A DNA stretch of 64,000 nucleotides from Vitellaria paradoxa (taxonomy: Eukaryota > Streptophyta > Magnoliopsida > Ericales > Sapotaceae), in NCBI GenBank assembly GCA_019916065.1, contig CM034240.1:49500372-49564371 (forward strand). Direction: 5' to 3'. The notes beneath the pieces were generated by a model that was not told where the DNA came from, did no database searches, and saw only the letters and a program-made list of their open reading frames with translations. Shown here one piece after another: positions 33,714 to 46,408 of the stretch (its first letter is position 1; every line of letters starts with the position of its first letter). The position numbers and the translations under genes are program-made.

Positions 33714-35008
33714 AAAAAAACTAAAAATTTAATAAAAATCACACCTAATAAAATATAATTTTCAAAGGTTGGTAAATGATTTTAATTTTGGTAAGTTTTG
33801 GTTCTACCGAACAGTCTGCCAAGTATCATCGATGATGCGGTCAGCCTCACTCTTTCCAAAATTAGGTAATCATAACTGACGCTAGCGGCCCGCTTTTGTT
33901 TGAAAAGCACGCACTGTCATTTGTCATGTTTGATACAGATTAATGGCTAATATTTATCCTATATTTTTTTTATAGCTTTTTAAGTAAACATGAAAGCGGT
34001 TGGAGTTAAACAAAAATAACATAAAATAAAATAATTTGTGATATTTTATAAATTTATAATTAATACAATAAAATTAAAAATAAATAATTTTTAAGAATTT
34101 TTAACACTTTTTAATGTACTAAATACACTTAATATATATTTTATAATTTTCATACGACTTTGTTTAAGTTACTCCAAACATCTAGAAAATTTTTAAAAAT
34201 TATTTATTTTTTATTATAACTTTCATACGACTTTGTTTGAGTTGCTTTAAATATTTAGAAAATTTTTAAAAATTATTTACTTTTTATCTTACTATAAAAA
34301 TTACGAACTCACAATTTATTATATTTTATCTCTTTTTTTATCACTCTAAACACACGCTATATTGACAGATTTTAGGTGTATTATTTATATTTTTATAAAT
34401 ACGAAATGTAATGCGAATAAACATAAAAATAAAAACTGTGAAAAAAAAATACTTTGATACAGAATAGCCTTTCGTATTCTAAAAACTTACTTCTATATTA
34501 GCATCAATAAATTATCTAAAAATTCTGAAAATAGAAACAAATCATAGAAAATGAAAAAAAAAAAGTAAAATAAAATCCATCTTGTAATTTTGACGTCCGT
34601 CCAAGCACTTGACTTTGGGGATAGCTTTCGGCCGCCGATTGCAATTAGCCAATTTTGCCCTTTTACTTTTGGTTTGTAATCCACTAATAACGGTTTTCAA
34701 AATTTATTAAAATTTATCAAATTTTTTATGTTTTATTTTAATTAAAATTTATCACTTAATACTTCAACATTAAATTTATATTTTTATCGGACTTTTTAAT
34801 CAAACTTTTACTATCACTATTTTGAAACTCTACAAAATTTATAAAATATTATAAATTATTATAAAATTTAAATTTTTTATTAATTATACAGATTATAAAA
34901 TTATAACTTTCACAAATTTATAATAATTTTTATCACTCCAAACACTGGATCATCTTCTTAGGTGGGCACTGATGTACTAAAACGGTAGAAAATAATATAT
35001 ATATATTA
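33714..35008. other. AT-rich intergenic sequence with family F fragments
   Basis: Words such as catacgactttgtttgagt and ttacgaactcacaatttatt at 34,150-34,350 relate this to the short family F elements. The rest is low-complexity AT. No gene. Confidence 0.4.
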
Positions 35009-35170
35009 GGGGTTGTTTAGTTGGTTAACTTTGGTAAAAAATATAACAAAAATAAAAAGATGTGACATAAAAGTAATAAATGTTAAAATTTAATTGGAAT
35101 AAAGTATAAAAAATAATTAAAATTTGATAACTTTTGATTTTTTTTTTTTTTTTGTTGGCCAAACAACCTC
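35009..35170. mobile_element. 162-bp Tourist-like MITE, copy 2
   Basis: Same element as 20,776-20,932: the left end ggggttgtttagttggttaac pairs with the reverse complement of ttggccaaacaacctc, and the inside shares atgtgacataaaagtaat-type text. Flanks are tta (35,006-35,008) and taa (35,171-35,173). Confidence 0.75.
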
Positions 35171-37025
35171 TAAAGAGTTGTGCAACAATTAAAAAGCAAA
35201 TAAGGAAGGATATTTTGAGGTTAGGCAAAAACCACGTCGCCTTCCTCCAGGCGGTGTGACGTCCTCCTGAATATAATAATTTCGAAGCTCAACTATTACT
35301 TGCAACTAGTGAAATTGACGTTTTTGTTTTTTGTGTTTCTTTTTTTTTTTTAACATTAATTCCTTGTTTTTTTTTTTTTAGTTTTCAAGCGGGGGTTAAT
35401 TATTTTTAATGATTATTATTATTTTATGAATTACACTTATCTCTTTTAATGTCACAATTATAATATTATTATTTTATTTATTTTTAATTAGATCTTATTA
35501 TTATAATAATAAATCTAGCATATTGATGATATCACTCTAGATTTATAATTATGGTAATGAATCTATCCGTTGATATTAACTAAAATGAGTTCTTATATTT
35601 AAGAATCACTCTAATTTTTTTAAATCATTACTTTTATTTTTTTTGTTTTTTATTTCAATTAAAATTTATAATTGATATTAAAAATAAATTTTTTATAATA
35701 AGACCAAAAATTAAATATTTGAGAATGAATATTTTAATGAAGCATGGGGTGATTTAGGAAAGTTACCAAAGAGTCGATTGAATAACGACGTTATAAAATA
35801 GGGAATTAATATTTTTTTTTTCATATATTTTAAAGAATCTGGTTAGAGATGTAGTTTTATTTAATTGGCAAAAAATAAATAAATAAATCTTTCGCTCATG
35901 TTAATAGCCTCGCTCCAAATCATCTCTATTTTCTCAAAAATTAATGTGGTCCTAAATAATGGTTAAAAAAAAAAAAGAAAAGAAAAATGAGGGTATATCG
36001 CATGCCCCACACCCCCCCCCAGCCTTACTATTTTATTAATGTAGAAATCAGAATCATATCAATCGGTCCATTTTTAGTTTATTTATGAAAAATTATATTT
36101 AAATAAAAATAAATATAATATTCTATCAAAAGTAAGAGGAAATCAAGCTTGGTTTGGGTACTGCTTTGAAAAAAAAAATAAAAGACTAAATTTTCATTTT
36201 TATTGCAATAAGAAAATGGAATTTTATTTTTCATTTTTTACTTTTTACAAATTAATTAAAAACCAAAAAATTTCTAAATACTCCACTTCATTTTTTACCT
36301 TTTTATAAAATATAAATTTTAAATAAAAAAGTGACACCAAAACTAAAGTCTTGGAATTAGATCTATCTATGAGTTAAATTTGACCTTGACTTATATCCGA
36401 ACTGGATACGATTTAATGATATTAGAGCAGATAACCCAATTTATAATGCAACGAATTTAGATTTATTTATTCCAATGATTAATAGATCTTGATTGAGATT
36501 GACTCGCCGGACTCATTAATTTGAATTTTCTCGCGAATATCTTGCAAAACATTTAATATTTACTTTACCATAAAAACATAGTTTGATGTTTGGTTATTGT
36601 GTAATAATTCATTACATAACAATGGGTGGTCATAAATTTATAACAATATTAAATTTTAATATACAAACATGTGTGTATATATAAATATGTTTCCATATTT
36701 ATAATTCAGTCATGACATTTCTTATTATTATTATTATTTCTTGATGCTATAATTTAATTATGTCACTATAAAATTGTCATTACATATTCAATCAAAAATT
36801 CGAATAAAATAATTTTTTTATTTTTATGAAATGGTAATTAAAAAAAAATTATTTGTCAGATTAAATTTAAATCAGAGTGCATAAATTGAATCTAGATCTT
36901 ATAAAAATCACATCTAATTAATTTTAAAATTGGACTCAATTCATCATTATTAGACTCGAATTAGATTTGGATCTATTTACCAGTTTCAGACTCGATTCGT
37001 TAATGTGTCCACTTTGGACGCTGTG
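35171..37025. other. AT-rich intergenic sequence
   Basis: No gene or clear element. Single-base runs are frequent (T-runs at 35,340 and 35,370, C-run at 36,010). Confidence 0.4.
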
Positions 37026-37179
37026 GTACTGTTTGGTGTGTTAAAAAATAAAAAAAAAATTAAAAAATTTAAAAATTTTTAAAATTTATTTACTTTTTAT
37101 TTCACTACACGAATTACGAACCTACAACTTATCTCACTGTATTACATTTTATCTCACTTTTTATCATTCCAAAGACATC
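37026..37179. mobile_element. AT-rich MITE (family F), copy 2
   Basis: The text tactgtttggtgtgttaaaaa at the left, tttatttcactacacgaattac inside and ttatcattccaaagacatcc at the right match the family F order seen at 19,263-19,392. Boundaries are approximate. Confidence 0.5.
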
Positions 37180-37229
37180 CAAATTTTTTTTTTATATTCA
37201 AATGTGATTATTTTATTTTTTTAAAGCTG

Positions 37230-37600
37230 GAAAAAATGAGAGCCGTCGGAATGCCGCCGCAACGTCTCGCCAACGCCTGGAGCTCGCAACGGCCGTATAT
37301 GGCCCCGAGTTTTGTCGGTATTTATGCTACAATTGTGGAATCAAATGGCATGAATGAATGATCGAGGGGATGGCGGTGGGATTCCATGACCCAATTACGG
37401 GGGAGTCAGTACGAATTGGGCCCACCTATGGTTCAATATCAACGATTGATAATTGTCCGACCTCAGCATCATCCCCGCAAAATTATTCTAAATTAATCTT
37501 GAATTGGATCATTGTCAATCGTTTTCTCCAGGGCTACTGGGTCTTACCAAGAATCCAGATGATGCTTGCTTTACTAAATTTTACGAAAAATGATTAAAAG
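37230..37600 (+). other. GC-richer unique island with a 41-codon open frame
   Basis: In a desert of AT-rich sequence, positions 37,230-37,560 are far less AT-rich and not seen elsewhere in the window. An ATG at 37,236 opens 41 codons (begins MRAVGMPPQRLANAW) to a TGA at 37,359-37,361. A second frame of 79 codons begins at 37,358. Neither resembles a family I recognise. It could be a small gene, a lone exon, a fragment of a captured gene or an organelle or mobile-element scrap. Confidence 0.3.
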
Positions 37601-38965
37601 TTGCTAATTTTATTAATTAAATTTTATTAAATGTTATTTTTATACTAATTTTTTTACTATTCAAACACCAAACACTCTAATCGTTTCACACACATTATAA
37701 TATGTTTTGAAATAATATATTTGATAAAAATTAGTTTTATTTAGTGAGAATTCTTATCAATTCTTATTTTTAAAATCAAAATAAAATTTTACGTGTTAAA
37801 TTTCATTTCATTTCATAATTTAAATTTTAAATTTTCTTTACCAATTGAAATCTAACAAAAAAAAAAAAGAATTTGAAAATATTTTATTATTTATTACGCT
37901 ATTTAAATAAGTGGATAAATTTATCTTTGTATATCATATTTATTACATTTTCTCTTTTCTATTAACATGGTCAAATTTAGTATTTTTTTAAATCAAATCA
38001 ATTCAAATTAATTCTTAAATTAAAACATTTATTCCAAATATAACATTTCATTAATCAAATAAAATCAATTATTTATCTTCAAATCAAATCAATTCATTAT
38101 TTTAGAGGTAAATTAAATCTAAGAAATGAATTTTTTAAAATGGAGTGTTAGATATATAAGTTAGCATTTTAGCAAAATCAACAATTCTCTAGCTTTGCAA
38201 AAATAAAAAATGTATTTCATAATTTATGCACCAATTTCTTCATAATACCAGTCGTTTAAAAATGCATACTTTAAGATTTTTTTTAGTGTTGAATTTATCA
38301 TTGTAAATCAAGAATATCATCATACTATGTATTATTAGGTGATTTGGAATGTTAAAAAATTTTTTTAAAATTAAGAAAGGTGAAATTTTTTGAAATTCAG
38401 AGTGTAAAAAATTATTTTAAAATGATAGTCGGATATTTGTCTTTGATATAAAATTGTTAAAAAATTATACAAAGTGACACGCGATAAAATTTTAGTGAGA
38501 ATCTTAAAAACTTTTAGAATCTTTTGGTATAAATGTTAATTTAACTTTTTAAAAAATCTGTCAAAATCTGTTAGAGTACACTATAATGATTTGTTCTAAA
38601 GATTTTGACAATTTTTTTGGAAAAGTTAAAATTTTTTGAAGTTTAAAAAAGTGAAAATTTTTAAAATTTTTTGAGTTTTTTTGACCTTGGCCCCTGCATA
38701 TATATAGTTAGTGTAGGTAAAAATAAAATTTGAACGAGATAAAAGTGAAAAAATAACCATGTAAATGTATAAAAATAATAGAAAAAATTAAAATTTCAAT
38801 GAAGTTTTATAGATATTGAGGCCTCTTATAGTTTATTTATTTATTTATTACACTTAATTATAATTCAAATGTATATATTTTATAGACAAATGCCCTCGGT
38901 ACCAATCTTAATCCCTGAGGGGATTATGATTCTAATATTAGAAATTAAAATGAAATTGAAAATAT
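37601..38965. other. AT-rich intergenic sequence upstream of the START gene
   Basis: No gene is seen. The last few hundred bases would contain the START gene promoter, but I could not identify a convincing core element. Confidence 0.4.
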
Positions 38966-39238
38966 TTGAAAAATTCAAATAAACCAAACACAGGTAGGAT
39001 GGCGAAAAATGAAATTAAAAAAGACTTGGATGATAATTCAGTAGTCGTCCAATCTGTATCGTTAAATTGTGTCGATCCCACGTCAGACACACGCATATCA
39101 GCGGTGCGATTGAAGTCGACATCTGTGGCTGGCACCGCTTTCTTGTTTGCAACGACTAGCCAGGCGGCAGTATCTGCAAGTGTTCTCTTGCTTTCCTCCA
39201 TAGAGAATTTTCGTTGGAGGCGGAGGGGTAAAACCAGA

Positions 39239-42200
39239 ATGTTCGCCGGAATATTCCAAGGATGGTCGGAAGAGTTTCGGTGGGACAACAAAAGCGGCGG
39301 CGGAGGCGGAGTTGGATGGGCAGCCAATACTCTGTTTGTTCTTCTCCTCATATTGATATGTCAATTGTTTGCCAAAGCTAGGCTTTTGCTAGGATTAGTG
39401 TTCAAATCGTCATCGTCATCATCATCATCCGTCGCAAATAGTCCGTTCGGATCTGTCGCCGTCGTTTCCCCTCACGGATCCAACGTCAAGACCGTTTCCC
39501 CTTCCATCCACTCCCAATTCCGGTATTCTTCTTTTTATTGTTATTGTTCTTCTTCACCGCAAAATTAAGGAGGAAAAAACAGAAAACGGAGACAATATTT
39601 GCATGTAGCATCCGTACTGGTTGGATGGAGCGAAATAGAAAGAAAAAAAGGGGAGAGAAAAGATTTTAGAATGTATTATTTATTTGTAAGTTAAAAAAAA
39701 AAGAAAAGAGAAAAAGTAAAACGAAAAAAGAAAAAATAATGAAAAATACGAAGAAAAACAAGTAATAAAATTTTAAAAATTTAATCCTCCAAAAAATAAT
39801 AAAAATAAAGGGAAGAGGAAAGTTAATTGATTAAACTTTTAAAATGATATGTTTATTTATAAAATAAAATAAAAAATAAAAAATTATAAAAATATTTTAT
39901 GACTAAATAAATTAATAATTCTTAAACTCCGTAACTGTTCCTAAATAAATTATCCTGTTTCTTTTCTTCTTTCCTGGCCAATGTTTTCTTTTATTTTTTT
40001 TTTCTCCCCCTAAACGAACAAAAGGAGCATAAAGGGGAAAAAGCTCAATTAGTAAGGCCCTCAAATCATCATCCCTAATGCTGAATTTACCGGGCATAAA
40101 ACAATTGAATTGACTGTGAGTTAACAATTACACGCCAAAATAGCAGATTGTTCACACTATTGAGCACAATATTCTGTACTCATTGTATTACTGGCAAACT
40201 GAGTGATCAGCAAAGTTTTCAGCAACTTATTCTTCTATGTCTCTATTTGTAGATGAAATACACTAATGGATGATAAAGGTAGGAGATTTCGAATTCATTG
40301 TTGTACATGTAACTTTGGTTAAACCAATATGAAGAGAAGAGACATGCACAAATTTTTTCCCTAACAAAAGAACGAGGTAACCAACCCATTTTACATGGCT
40401 AACCTTGACCGGGTTTACTTGCCCTACCTCAGGCACTAGTATTCATACCATTATGACACATTGACAATTGTGAATTAATATATACATTTGGTTGTTTTTT
40501 TTGGCATTGAATTTCTGTTTCTCATTGCAGACTTTCAGAGATCATATCAGATTTGGATCTCAAGAGTTTAATTGACAATTTGGATGAGAAATCCCATGAA
40601 TCTCAAAATTGGGATAATGTCGTAGAGAGAAGCAATGGTCTTCTTTCTTATAGCGCAAAATGTTGGAAACCGAAGGTACAAATACTTACTCCTTCTGGAA
40701 TATAGAGATATTTAATTCTGAAGTACTTTTAATTGTTTGGAAACCACAACTGTAATTCTTCAGATTGTGTAATTGAACACTGAGGAATTATTCTAATTAA
40801 AAGAAATGTTAGAATGAACATTTTGTTTGTCAACATTTCAGTGTGCAAAGCACTTTAGTTGACATTTCCCATGCAGTTTTTGAAAAACATCTTTTTAACT
40901 GACCAAAGAAATGTCACTTGTCACTAAATGCTTAACTTGTTTGGTGCAGGTTTAATTTTTAATTTTTTTAACAAATATAGCTTAGTTTTGAGAGAGATAT
41001 AAAGAGAGAGAGAGAAATATAGAGAGAGAGAGTGGCCGAGGCTACTAAATTGCACTTAAAAAGGACTGCCAAGCTCATTTGGGTGAATACTGAGGCCTCC
41101 CTTGCATTTCTATTTGAATTGATGGTTATTTCCACTGGGAATACTGTGGGGTATTTGTTGAGCTGGATGAGGTGATGATGAAGAGAGCACATTTCGAGCA
41201 CGTGAGGGTAGGAGTGTAGGGATGAAGATTCATACATCAGTTCAAATCATTTAACACCTATCTGCTTTTGAGTTGCCCTTATGCGTGGAATCGAGAAGTA
41301 ATGTTTATTTCAAATGGGGACAGAGAGAAGTGGAAGGCTTGATAAGTTGGGACGCTTGTGACCACAATCAACTTGGACTTAAAATGAGTTCTACAATATA
41401 GTTGCATTGCAGGGGCTTGACATAGCTTGGACTTGGAGGAAGCCAAGTGTTGTTTTGCCTGGCCTAACTTGTGTTTAGTGGAGGATAGAGTTCTTGGTTC
41501 TCAACTTGATGAGGTTTAGGACAATTTTAGACAGTAGTAGTTATGTTGAGGCAAGGATTGAAGACATACCGCAAGCAGCTTATATAAGGTCCAGTTACAA
41601 AAATAAATAAATAAATAAAAATCTATGGGCCTTGAGATTATTTGGTAAAGGCTGGATGATGGATTAGACTAATGAAAGTTATGAAACCCGATGTTGAAAC
41701 AATGAGAAGTTTGACCTAGATGATTTTAGTCACACTAGCAAGTGTTAGTTATTTTTTATGTTCAGAGAATGAGCACCAAATGGTTTTTGCACCTACTATT
41801 GCAAAATGCAAAAGAGACGAGTTGACACTAAAAGGCTAGATATTTGTGGCTGAAGGAGGGGGTACCATACATAAATACTTGGTTTTCTAATTGGGTTGGC
41901 AAATGATCATTATCATAGAGACCTTATTTTATTGAGGATTGTTGACATAGAACTAGAAAATGAGAAGATGCAAGAGAGAGATTGCTTTCTTTTCTGTAGA
42001 GTTGTAATAAAGAATTTGGGTCTTGGCATCCTTAGTTTGATGGTATGGAATTGGGGCTATCAATGTTGAAGATAAGATTAGCTTTGAGGGATTTTTCACG
42101 GGGTGAAGCCTTTTTAAGTGCTTTAGTCCTTGGACAAGTATAAAGCCAACTTGTCTAGATGGGATGGTGATGCCTTTTCTCTCAATTTTCAAGCATTTTG

Positions 42201-45200
42201 GATCAAGAGATGACATGCGTGATCACATATTTCTATGCAAGTGATGAGTTTGTGATGATTCTTAATGCTTCCTTTGTGTCCTTGATCCCTAACAAGATAG
42301 GGTGGAAGATTTTAGGGATTTTATGCCTGTTAATGCTTTTTTCCCCCCTTAGGAGGGGGGTTGTTCATAAGCCAGTAACCCAGTTGCTAACTATTTTGTT
42401 GGAGGGTGTTTATTTTTTTGTAGTTTAAGAAGTTTTAGCTTGCCATTTTTGAGAGGAGACATATCTTAGTTATCGTGTTGATTGCTATTGAGACATTCGA
42501 CTCAGATTGAGGGGGGTTATTTGAAGAGTTACTTGGAAGTTGGGATATTAATCCCATTTTGCCTTTGTCAGTTTATAAGGAAAGAGAGGAACAAAAGAAT
42601 TTTTGATGGGGCTAAAATCCCCTTATATAGGTCCCAGAGTGTAGCTGGATGGTGGGGGGGGGGTTGATCTGGACTTGGATTTTTTTTGTCTTTTGCTGAG
42701 AGCTTGTCAATTTAGGCGTGGACGGGCTTGTATATTGCTTTTTGTTGCATTGTCTTAGTGCTTTCTTAATAAATAACTTTATTCATAAAAAGAAGATTTA
42801 ATTTTTTATAACTATTCAGTATTTAAAATTTCTTGTTTATGTTGTTGCTTACCTTCTCATTATTTATTCAGTAAATCTGGCTAAAAATGTATTTTCATGC
42901 ACAGGATGGTCCACTGAAATATCTAAGTGTGACTATTTTTGAGAATTGCTCTACCGAGATGCTTAGAGATTTCTACATGGATAATAATTATAGAAAGATG
43001 TGGGATAAGACCCTGATTGAGCACCGGCAGTTGCAGATCAATGAAAGTAATGGCACTGAAATTGGCTGCATGATAAAAAAGTTCCCATTACTGACAGCAA
43101 GGGAGTACATTTTAGCTTGGAGAGTGTGGGAAGCAAGAGATGGAACATTCTACTGTTTTAGTAAGGTATGTGTTATAAAATCCGTTCTTGACAGTTGATA
43201 TGCTTGCTTTTGGACATTGATGAACTTAATTTAGGTTGCATGGCATATTGGTTTGAATGTTTGGGCCTTCATATCTAACCCCCCTCCCCCTCTTACTCCA
43301 GCACAGGCACTGTTCTCTCTATCGGGAAAGCATTATCTTTGTGATGATATCAAAATTGGGATTGTTTTGATGTAGCTTCCTTTTTTAGGTCTTCTATGAC
43401 TTTTTTCAGCCATGTTTGATTTTTACTTTTATTTTTAGAGTTTTTAGGTCTTTTATCGAAATTTTTGTAAAAAGCTCAAAGATAAAAATGAATAAAAACT
43501 AAGAAAAAAACTGCAAAAGCCTACTTATATACAAAAAGTGGCTTTATGAAGGCTTTTTATATTTTTTCAAGCATTTTTTCTATAATTGTTTATGAAAAGT
43601 GCTGGTGACATGCCTTAAAACCCTCAAAACAAAAAAGGAAATTTTGTTTTAAAAAAAAAGTTAAATAAGACGAAAAAAGTTACTTTAAAAAGTCGCTTCC
43701 AACAAGCATATTTTCTATTATCTATAACATCAGAAGATATTGTCATTTGCTTAAATTTACAATATAATTTCAGAATTTTCTTTGCTGGGATGGTTTATAC
43801 TCTCCCAAGTTTATTTATTTTTGGTATAGACATTGGATCATTGATACAAACTCCGCATGAAAAAAATTATGTGGGACCCTTCCATTTGTATTTGGTTCAA
43901 GTATTGGTTATGAATACCAATTATTTGGTGGTATAATGGTTTGGTCTGTCAATAGCTTTGAATGCAAAAAGCTGTGAGTCTATGACTTCTTAGTCCTTCG
44001 TAGACACTTGATCTTTCCCATCTATTTATGGAAACCATTTTCAGAATTGGGTAAGAGTTGAAGGAGTCATAACCAAAAGAAAATGAGTTTTCCCTGAATT
44101 AGAGATCCTTCCCCCTTCTTCTATCATCTATCGTTGTTTGCCAATTACCTGATATTTATTCTAAATTGAATTTTATATACACAATAACTAGGAATGTGAG
44201 CATCCTTTGGCGCCAAGACAGAAGAAGTATGTACGTGTTGAAGTTTTTAGATCTGGTTGGCGAATCAGGAAAGGCAAGTTTCTGAGTTATCCATTCATTC
44301 TTCTTATAAACTGCCATGTAACAAGCTGGTTGCATTTTTTTTGACCTCAATACTTGATTTACACTGAGGTGGTTGTAATCCTTTAAATCAACGTTTTGTT
44401 CTCTGATAAGGAGACTGGACAATGATTTATTCTTGTGGTTTTGTTTTTATTTTGTCACAGTACCTGGTAGAAATGCATGTGAGATCAGACTGGTGCACCA
44501 GGAGGACGCTGGTTTGAATGTGGAGATAGCAAAGTTGGCTTTCGCAAAGGGCATATGGAGTTATGTCTGTAAGATGGATAATGCATTGCGCAAATACCCA
44601 GCCAACTGTCCTCAATCAAGTTTTGGTGTAACTTCAGTCACCCTTATTCAACAGGTCATTGCTATTTCCTTCATATTTAACTTCTGGGTATCAGTTTATG
44701 GTCGGTTGTTTGATCCTCTACAAAATAGCACAAGGTTTTCAAATTAGTTTCTTGGCCTTGTGTGATATAACACGGTTCTGTAGATTTAAGGCATCTATTA
44801 GTACCTGTCTTATTTTCTGAATTCTCTAGGCTTGAGAAATAGTGTGCACAGATCACCTTAGTGCATTCCAAACCTAACCAAGATTTCCAAATCTTGCTGA
44901 CTACGATTGCATGACTTGATCTGACCAAAAATGCTGATTAGTTCGGTCGGTGGGTTCCCTTCTTTGTCTCCATTTACGCCTTCCTGACCAAGTTTGGGCA
45001 GTCAGGTTTCCAGAACTTTTTTTTTTTTTTCCTTTTTCTTTTCAATAATATATAAGGCCAGCCAAACTTGCCTCTGGTAGATTGAGGTTTTAATAATTCA
45101 CGTTAACAAGTTTCAAGTGATTTTTGCATCCTTTGCAGAAGCTATTTCTGTTAATCGATTACCTGTTCCCCCTTCGCGTAGGTTCCAGCGGGCTTAGATA

Positions 45201-45463
45201 CTGCAACCAACATATCTGACCCAGCTTATCCAGAGAGCTCAGCAACAAATGCGTCTTGCCGCCAAAGTGCATCTGAAGGCAGTGGAAGGAAACTTTCCAG
45301 GAGGCCGTCGAATAAGTTGATAGCCAAGGGAATTATTCTCTTAGGGGGTCTAATTTGCATGTCCCGCGGTCACTCTAGCTTGGGCACAAAAGTTGCCATT
45401 GTGTGTATCTTCACTAAGTTGACCAAGCGTGGCTCTTCACTTAGCCAAAGCAGGCATGCTTAG
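39239..45463 (+). CDS. membrane-anchored START-domain lipid-binding protein
   Basis: Six exons: 39,239-39,522, 40,531-40,675, 42,905-43,165, 44,192-44,273, 44,461-44,654 and 45,182-45,463 (415 aa). A hydrophobic segment near the N-terminus (AANTLFVLLLILICQLF, about 28-44) probably anchors the protein. A START (StAR-related lipid transfer) domain follows at about 120-325, with KYLSVTIFENCSTEML, YRKMWDKTL, FPLLTAREYILAWRVWE and an APRQKKYVRVEVFRSGW stretch typical of plant STARD7-like proteins. A second hydrophobic stretch (LIAKGIILLGGLICM, about 368-382) is near the C-terminus. START domains bind a single lipid or sterol in a hydrophobic pocket; the ligand here is unknown. Intron 4 uses a GC donor (aaag|gcaagt). 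An in-frame upstream ATG at 38,966 would add 91 residues of low-complexity type; the ATG at 39,239 was chosen because the text before it does not look like this family. Intron 2 holds a LINE relic. Confidence 0.9.
40961..42796 (+). mobile_element. decayed LINE retrotransposon in START intron 2
   Basis: On the plus strand, translated pieces in the right order are: an endonuclease-like trace (about 41,270-41,345); reverse transcriptase text FVMILNASFVSLIPNK followed in another frame by VEDFRDFMPVN (42,245-42,345); IVLIAIETFDSD (about 42,476-42,512); and a C-terminal RKERNKRIFDGA (about 42,570-42,612). Frameshifts and a large internal deletion make it inactive. The right end is cataaaaagaag, and [16 protein letters not shown] at both edges (40,951-40,960 and 42,797-42,806), a possible but low-complexity target duplication. 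Confidence 0.75.
43410..43710. mobile_element. possible small MITE in START intron 3
   Basis: The left text catgtttgatttttactttt and the reverse complement of the right end atgcttgttggaagcgactt are weakly inverted, with internally complementary aaaagtc/gcttttt words. Boundaries and class are uncertain. Confidence 0.35.
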
Positions 45464-46229
45464 GCGTGAAACTTCTTGGACGACGAATACCATGCTAACT
45501 CTTCTTTGTGCAATTGCAAATTGTTCATCTCGTTAGGGGCAACATTCAAACCCACACCAAGTGGGATGCCTGCAACTGCAGAGTCTTGTATTGTGTAATT
45601 GCTTGTACCGTTGTACGGGTTCTGGAGGCTATTTTGTTTCAATTACTGCTTCTGCCTCTGTGTAGTCCTTTTTTTCCTGCTTTTACATTCACAGTCAAAG
45701 TTTTCAACACCTGCAATGGGGTCTTGCAAACTGTAAATACAGAGTGCACCAAGTGAAATTGCAGATTATTTATTTATTTTTTTGTCATTGCCCATCTCGT
45801 GTAAATGTATCATTTTTTTTTCTTTATTGATTATTATTAGTATCATTCTCTTTATGATCACTAGTTTTGATTAAGAAATATTAGTACAGTAAATGTATTT
45901 AATAAGGGGCAAGTTACGCTAATTAGTAATTAGGAGTATATTACACTGCGTTTGGAAATATTTTTTTTTTAAATTTGATTTAATTTTAAAGTAAGAAATT
46001 AATTTGATTTGAATCTAAGTATAAAAATTGATGAGAATTTTTATTAAATAAAATTAAACTCATCATTCCAAATGGAGTATTACTAAAATTATATATATAT
46101 ATATATATATTTATCGTTACAGCCAAACAATTGGATAAGCGACATGCAATAAGGCAAGGCCAAATGGTTGCGATTCATCTTGCAGTGTTCAGTGACGCTC
46201 AACTTAGATCCTTTGCTTCGACTAAAAGA
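45464..46229. other. 3' flank of the START gene
   Basis: This includes the probable 3' UTR (no clear polyadenylation signal picked), then AT-rich sequence with an AT microsatellite at about 46,093-46,111. No further gene is seen. Confidence 0.4.
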
Positions 46230-46408
46230 TGACTATGGTGTTAAAAAATTTCAAATGGCCGTCAAGAGGTGTTGAGTCACGGAGCCACACATATCGTTGG
46301 TTGTATAGATAGATAAGTGAATGTTTACTTGGAAGCTTAGTTTTGACTGAAAAAAAACTATGGTGTTAAAAATTTTCAAATGACCATTAAGAGGTGTTCA
46401 GTCATGTG
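46230..46408. repeat. pair of about 55-bp direct repeats
   Basis: Positions 46,230-46,285 and 46,353-46,408 share actatggtgttaaaaa-tttcaaatg and aagaggtgtt-agtca. A related scrap (gatgggtgagtaaacatac) is at 47,905, matching ggtgggtgagtaaacagat at 46,450. Non-coding. Confidence 0.6.

Noticed and set aside
38966..39238. Upstream in-frame ATG of the START gene as the true start
   Set aside because: The extra 91 residues look like random translation and precede a good N-terminal start; kept only as an alternative.
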